A DNA stretch of 34,407 bases from NCBI RefSeq assembly GCF_900186615.1, contig NZ_LT896588.1, forward strand, positions 3,020,496 to 3,054,902, written 5' to 3'. A program made the position numbers and the translations under genes. This DNA comes from Parabacteroides bouchesdurhonensis (GTDB lineage: Bacteria > Bacteroidota > Bacteroidia > Bacteroidales > Tannerellaceae). The notes below the pieces were generated by a model, which saw only the letters and a program-made list of their open reading frames with translations, was not told where the DNA came from and did no database searches. Shown piece by piece: positions 31,726-34,407 of this stretch; positions within the stretch are counted from its first letter, which is position 1, and each line of letters begins with the position of its first letter.

Positions 31726-32477
31726 TTCAGTTCCTTTTCTTTAAGTTTCAGATATGCAACATATAGTATGATAACAGAGGAAATAAACATGACGGGAGCA
31801 AAGCCTGTCAATACAATTTTTTCGATAACCAAAAACGGATAAATTCCGGCATATGTATTACAGTTTATAGTACAAAAACCTATGTAGTGATAATACTTCA
31901 TGATCACATACGCTGTACCTATTATCAAGCCTGCCGATAGCAGGAAACCGCAAACAACATAAACGAAGGCATGCTTTGGAAATGTAACGAATGCGAGGAA
32001 TATCAATGTTATCGTAAAAGAGAGAAAACTCAGAATGTTTATATTTGAGATATCACGGCTACTTATGTCGTCCAGAATTGTCGAAATATCGATCACCTGG
32101 TAACCCGGAATAAATAGAGATATGCAATAAATACTAATCCAGAATACAGATATAAAAATCAGAAAAATGATAAATCCTGTTATCAATAATGTAAGGAATT
32201 TTTCCAGTGAGCTTGCCGGTAATGTAAGGAATAAGCCCTTAGAATGGTGTATTCTTTTAGAAATAATGGAAAGGTAGAATATGAAACAGGCCAACAGGCC
32301 GAAACGCAAATAATAGTATTGTCTTTCAACTACATGTTCCATTCCTTTATAAACACATAGGAAGAGAATAATTGTGCCAATAAGTGCTATGAGGAAATAT
32401 CCCAGCATTTTTTTATACTCTATCCAATCCCTGCGTAATAATAATCCTATGCGGTGAAAACTAAAACTTGTATTCAT
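31722..32477 (-). CDS. ABC transporter permease-like membrane protein
   Basis: A 251-residue membrane protein with about six hydrophobic helices: LGYFLIALIGTIILFLCVY, FGLLACFIFYLSII, LLITGFIIFLIFISVFWI, ILSFLSFTITLIFLAFV, VYVVCGFLLSAGLIIG and MFISSVIILYVAYL. It has no ATPase motifs. It lies between the ATPase (11 bp) and the GntR gene, so it is presumably the transmembrane partner. The substrate is unknown. Function assigned by context and topology. Confidence 0.8.
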   Translation of the reverse strand: MNTSFSFHRIGLLLRRDWIEYKKMLGYFLIALIGTIILFLCVYKGMEHVVERQYYYLRFGLLACFIFYLSIISKRIHHSKGLFLTLPASSLEKFLTLLITGFIIFLIFISVFWISIYCISLFIPGYQVIDISTILDDISSRDISNINILSFLSFTITLIFLAFVTFPKHAFVYVVCGFLLSAGLIIGTAYVIMKYYHYIGFCTINCNTYAGIYPFLVIEKIVLTGFAPVMFISSVIILYVAYLKLKEKELK

Positions 32478-32488
32478 GTTCGTATGCT

Positions 32489-33316
32489 TTATTTGTTGAA
32501 CAATTTTGTTATCTCTTGTGGATAAATAGTAGCTGCATTAAACAGAAGTTCCAATGATACAGGCGTTTCCTCTTTGTTTTCTCGCTCTGTAACTCCAACG
32601 GTTCCTATTGGCGAAGGTTCGGAATATAATGTTTTTTCCTCCGGCTTAACCTGTCCGAAATAGAGTTTGTTACTAATTTCATTTAATGTATTATTTATTA
32701 GAATATGCTTATGATCCAAGATGATAACTGTATCGATCAGGCTTTCCAGGTCTCTTACTTGATGAGTAGATATAATAACAGTCTGGTCTTCTTCTATTAA
32801 CGAAGCTACTAGTTTACGGAATGTCGATTTAGACGGAATATCTAATCCGTTTGTAGGTTCATCCATTAGCAAGAGCGGTGTGTGGGCAGACAAAGCCAGT
32901 GTAATAGCAACTTTTTTGCGTTGCCCTTGTGACATCTTGAGTAAACGGTCGGAGAAATCTACTTCAAATGAATCCAGACAAGCTTTCCATATATCCTGGC
33001 TAAAAGTAGGGTAGAAGGGTGCGTACATTTTCATATATTCATAGGCTGTTACGTCCGGCATCGAAATTTCTTCAGGTAGGATAAAAATTTGTTGTAGGAA
33101 TTTAGCATTCCTTTCGGATGGTTTCTCTCCAAGAATAAGACACTCACCTTGGTCGGGAAAAACTTGTCCGCTTATCAGGTTGAGTAGCGTAGTTTTTCCT
33201 TCTCCGTTTTTGCCTAATAAACCACAAATATGTCCCGGAGTAACTTCCAGATTTACATGTTCTAATACATGCTTCTTGTGGTTATAACTGAATGAAAGCT
33301 CTTTAAGTGTAATCAT
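32489..33316 (-). CDS. ABC transporter ATP-binding protein
   Basis: A 275-residue ATPase, first gene of a four-gene minus-strand operon. Walker A is GKNGEGKTT, the Q-loop region IFILPEEISMP, the signature MSQGQRKKV, Walker B LLLMDEP with TNGLD as D-loop, and the switch His in IISTHQV. The last 60 residues are an extension after the ABC core (YFGQVKPEEKTLYSEPSPIG) with a C-terminal helix, as in YtrB-like and bacitracin-type exporters. A promoter and operator lie just upstream. Confidence 0.94.
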   Translation of the reverse strand: MITLKELSFSYNHKKHVLEHVNLEVTPGHICGLLGKNGEGKTTLLNLISGQVFPDQGECLILGEKPSERNAKFLQQIFILPEEISMPDVTAYEYMKMYAPFYPTFSQDIWKACLDSFEVDFSDRLLKMSQGQRKKVAITLALSAHTPLLLMDEPTNGLDIPSKSTFRKLVASLIEEDQTVIISTHQVRDLESLIDTVIILDHKHILINNTLNEISNKLYFGQVKPEEKTLYSEPSPIGTVGVTERENKEETPVSLELLFNAATIYPQEITKLFNK

Positions 33317-33331
33317 ATTTGATATTGTTTT

Positions 33332-33355
33332 AGTGTGTTAGTTTAATAGTACACT
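33332..33355. promoter_or_regulatory. Candidate YtrA-type operator
   Basis: AGTGTG (33332-33337) and TACACT (33350-33355) form an inverted repeat with a 12-nt spacer. YtrA regulators are known to bind AGTGTA/TACACT half-sites about this far apart. It sits just downstream of the -7 box, on the expected start of the ABC operon transcript. Confidence 0.6.
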
Positions 33356-33356
33356 G

Positions 33357-33386
33357 CAAATATAGAATATGTTTTTGAATAAACAA
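33357..33386 (-). promoter_or_regulatory. Promoter of the ABC/GntR operon
   Basis: On the minus strand TTG (33386-33384), 19 nt, then TATATTTG (33364-33357). The -7 box is perfect; -33 has three of four bases. Confidence 0.65.
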
Positions 33387-33599
33387 TAGGGAAGATTATT
33401 TTTTCATTATTTTTTATTCGCTGATTTAGATTCTTATCTGTTTTGATTGGGATTAAAAAGACAGAAGGGAAAATTGTCTGTTCCGGGTTTTAAATTAGTA
33501 AATTGCTGAAAAATATGTTGCAGAACAGTTAATTTAATACCCGTAAATGCGATAAAACATATAAAAAAGCTTGCAATTTAGAAGAAAATAGATATATAA

Positions 33600-33632
33600 T
33601 TTGGTCGAAACAGATAATTGACCTTATATTTG
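33600..33632 (+). promoter_or_regulatory. Promoter of the thioredoxin-fold gene
   Basis: TTTG (33600-33603), 21 nt, then TATATTTG (33625-33632). It leaves a leader of about 120 nt with small hairpins such as CCTGA-AAA-TCAGG (33689-33701). Otherwise the 33387-33599 stretch shows no gene. Confidence 0.72.
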
Positions 33633-33758
33633 CCCCTGTTAAGAGCAGAGTATTGATTTCTTAGAGAAGAAATTGGCTTTGTTTACTTCCTGAAAATCAG
33701 GAGTCGGAGGTTTCTCTCAGGAGGATACGCCGATTAAGTTTAACGTAAAATTGACATT

Positions 33759-34259
33759 ATGAAGATTAGAACTTATGTTCTCATTGCATCAGTGGCATTC
33801 CTTGGAATCTCTGCTGGTTCAAAACAAGCTAAGCTCACAGAGGGTGTGAATCCTGGTGATCTTGCTCCGAGAATAGAGTCTTTAGGAGATGAAAGTAATT
33901 TTAATTTCCAAAATCATTCGGGACGTTACACTTTGCTCAACTTCTGGGCAGCTTACGATGCTGAATCGCGGGTTCGTAACGTATTATTATCGAATGAAAT
34001 CAACAAATTAGGTTCGAATAAAATTGCGATGTATTCTGTTTCTTTGGATGAGAAGTCATCTGTTTTTATGGAAACAGTCAAGGCCGACAAACTGGATTTG
34101 TCAACGCAATTTCATGATGAACTGGGTAAGGCGTCAGAAGTATACAGAAAGTACAATTTGAAAAAAGGATTCAAAAACTTTCTGATTGATGACAAAGGTA
34201 TTATCATTGCAGCTAATGTTACTCCTGAAAAGCTTACTGAGGTATTGAAAAAAATCTAA
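33759..34259 (+). CDS. Exported thioredoxin-fold protein without cysteines
   Basis: A 166-residue protein with a signal peptide (YVLIASVAFLGISAGS). The body follows the TlpA/AhpC-TSA fold: NPGDLAPRIESLGD, then YTLLNFWAAYDAESR where an active relative has WATWCGPCR, and later KNFLIDDKGIIIAANV. The two catalytic cysteines are replaced by Asp67 and Ser70, the cis-proline near GFKNFLID is also missing, and the protein has no cysteine at all. So it cannot do disulfide or peroxide chemistry and may act as a binding or structural protein. It has its own promoter and terminator. A redox-inactive paralogue is the best reading. Confidence 0.87.
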   Translation: MKIRTYVLIASVAFLGISAGSKQAKLTEGVNPGDLAPRIESLGDESNFNFQNHSGRYTLLNFWAAYDAESRVRNVLLSNEINKLGSNKIAMYSVSLDEKSSVFMETVKADKLDLSTQFHDELGKASEVYRKYNLKKGFKNFLIDDKGIIIAANVTPEKLTEVLKKI

Positions 34260-34277
34260 AGACAGATTATTATTAGA

Positions 34278-34312
34278 AAGGCTGTTCTCTTGATTGAGGA
34301 CAGCCTTTTTTG
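34278..34312 (+). terminator. Terminator of the thioredoxin-fold gene
   Basis: AAGGCTGT (34278-34285) pairs with ACAGCCTT (34300-34307), extended by wobble, followed by TTTTT. Confidence 0.9.
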
Positions 34313-34320
34313 TATCTTTG
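34290..34320 (+). promoter_or_regulatory. Promoter overlapping the terminator
   Basis: TTG (34290-34292), 20 nt, then TATCTTTG (34313-34320). It would drive a gene beginning at the right edge of the window. Confidence 0.6.
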
Positions 34321-34358
34321 CAAGAAATACAAGTATAAATTATAAATGCTTAATAAAT

Positions 34359-34407
34359 ATGTTAACAAAGATTAACGGGGGGGGGGGGGGCAAACCTGCC
34401 TATTGTG
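34359..34407 (+). CDS. Possible start of a gene containing a G14 tract (partial)
   Basis: ATG 34359 opens MLTKINGGGGGKPAYC, still open at the window end, about 32 nt after the predicted transcript start. Fourteen consecutive G (34377-34390) lie at codons 7-11. The alternative ATG at 34346 stops after nine codons. The G-run could make the gene phase-variable, or the frame may be accidental. Too little remains to name a product. Confidence 0.25.
   Translation, partial: MLTKINGGGGGKPAYC
34377..34390. repeat. Homopolymer of 14 G
   Basis: An uninterrupted G14 tract in AT-rich surroundings, far longer than any other homopolymer in the window (the next G-run is G8 at 9293-9300). Confidence 0.9.

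Noticed and set aside
1-34407. tRNA, rRNA, CRISPR arrays, complete insertion sequences
   Set aside because: No cloverleaf with a GTTCGA-like arm, no rRNA signature, no regularly spaced repeats with unique spacers, and no intact transposase were seen.

Overview
The window looks like a chromosomal segment of a gut Bacteroidales bacterium, most likely Parabacteroides or a close relative. The evidence is a complete Na+-NQR operon, Bacteroidetes-type promoters (TTTG, 19-21 nt, TAnnTTTG), few Shine-Dalgarno sites, and families typical of the order (DUF3575, DUF3868, FimB/Mfa2, FISUMP-domain fimbrillin, T9SS plug-like DUF5103, KilA-N, anaerobic sulfatase maturase). The genus is an inference.

Region 1 (1-1101) holds the 5' part of an anaerobic sulfatase-maturing radical SAM enzyme on the minus strand. 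Region 2 (about 1232-9290) is a visibly GC-richer accessory island. It begins with a wrecked tyrosine recombinase, followed by an intact DUF3575-DUF3868-FimB/Mfa2 trio that would build or anchor a type V (FimA/Mfa-like) pilus. Next comes a graveyard: a truncated lipoprotein/fimbrillin start ending in a REP-like inverted pair, a KilA-N pseudogene with long palindromes, and several short repeat families. An intact MntA/HepT toxin-antitoxin pair with its own promoter sits inside it. A mosaic FISUMP fimbrillin, a truncated HU-like gene and an intact HU gene close the island.

Region 3 (9300-13200) has housekeeping and envelope genes: an orphan small protein, an N-acetylmuramoyl-L-alanine amidase, a YtxH-like small protein, a DnaQ-type exonuclease and a DUF5103 protein. 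Region 4 (13250-19350) is the nqrABCDEF operon. Its NqrC carries an N-terminal rubredoxin-like domain with four cysteines, the most unusual protein architecture in the window.

Region 5 (19490-30230) contains nucleotide and one-carbon metabolism and DNA maintenance: an HSDR_N-like nuclease, AMP nucleosidase, holA, an 820-bp palindrome-rich control region before a XRE regulator, pyrK-pyrDB, purU, exonuclease III, MgtC, and a serB - Dabb - C_GCAxxG_C_C cluster. Region 6 (30300-34407) has an unknown conserved protein and a four-gene ABC transporter/YtrA-type GntR operon with a candidate autoregulatory operator. It ends with a secreted thioredoxin-fold protein lacking every cysteine and a 14-G tract near a new promoter at the right edge.

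No rRNA, tRNA or CRISPR array was seen. All family names come from reading motifs by eye; no database search was run.
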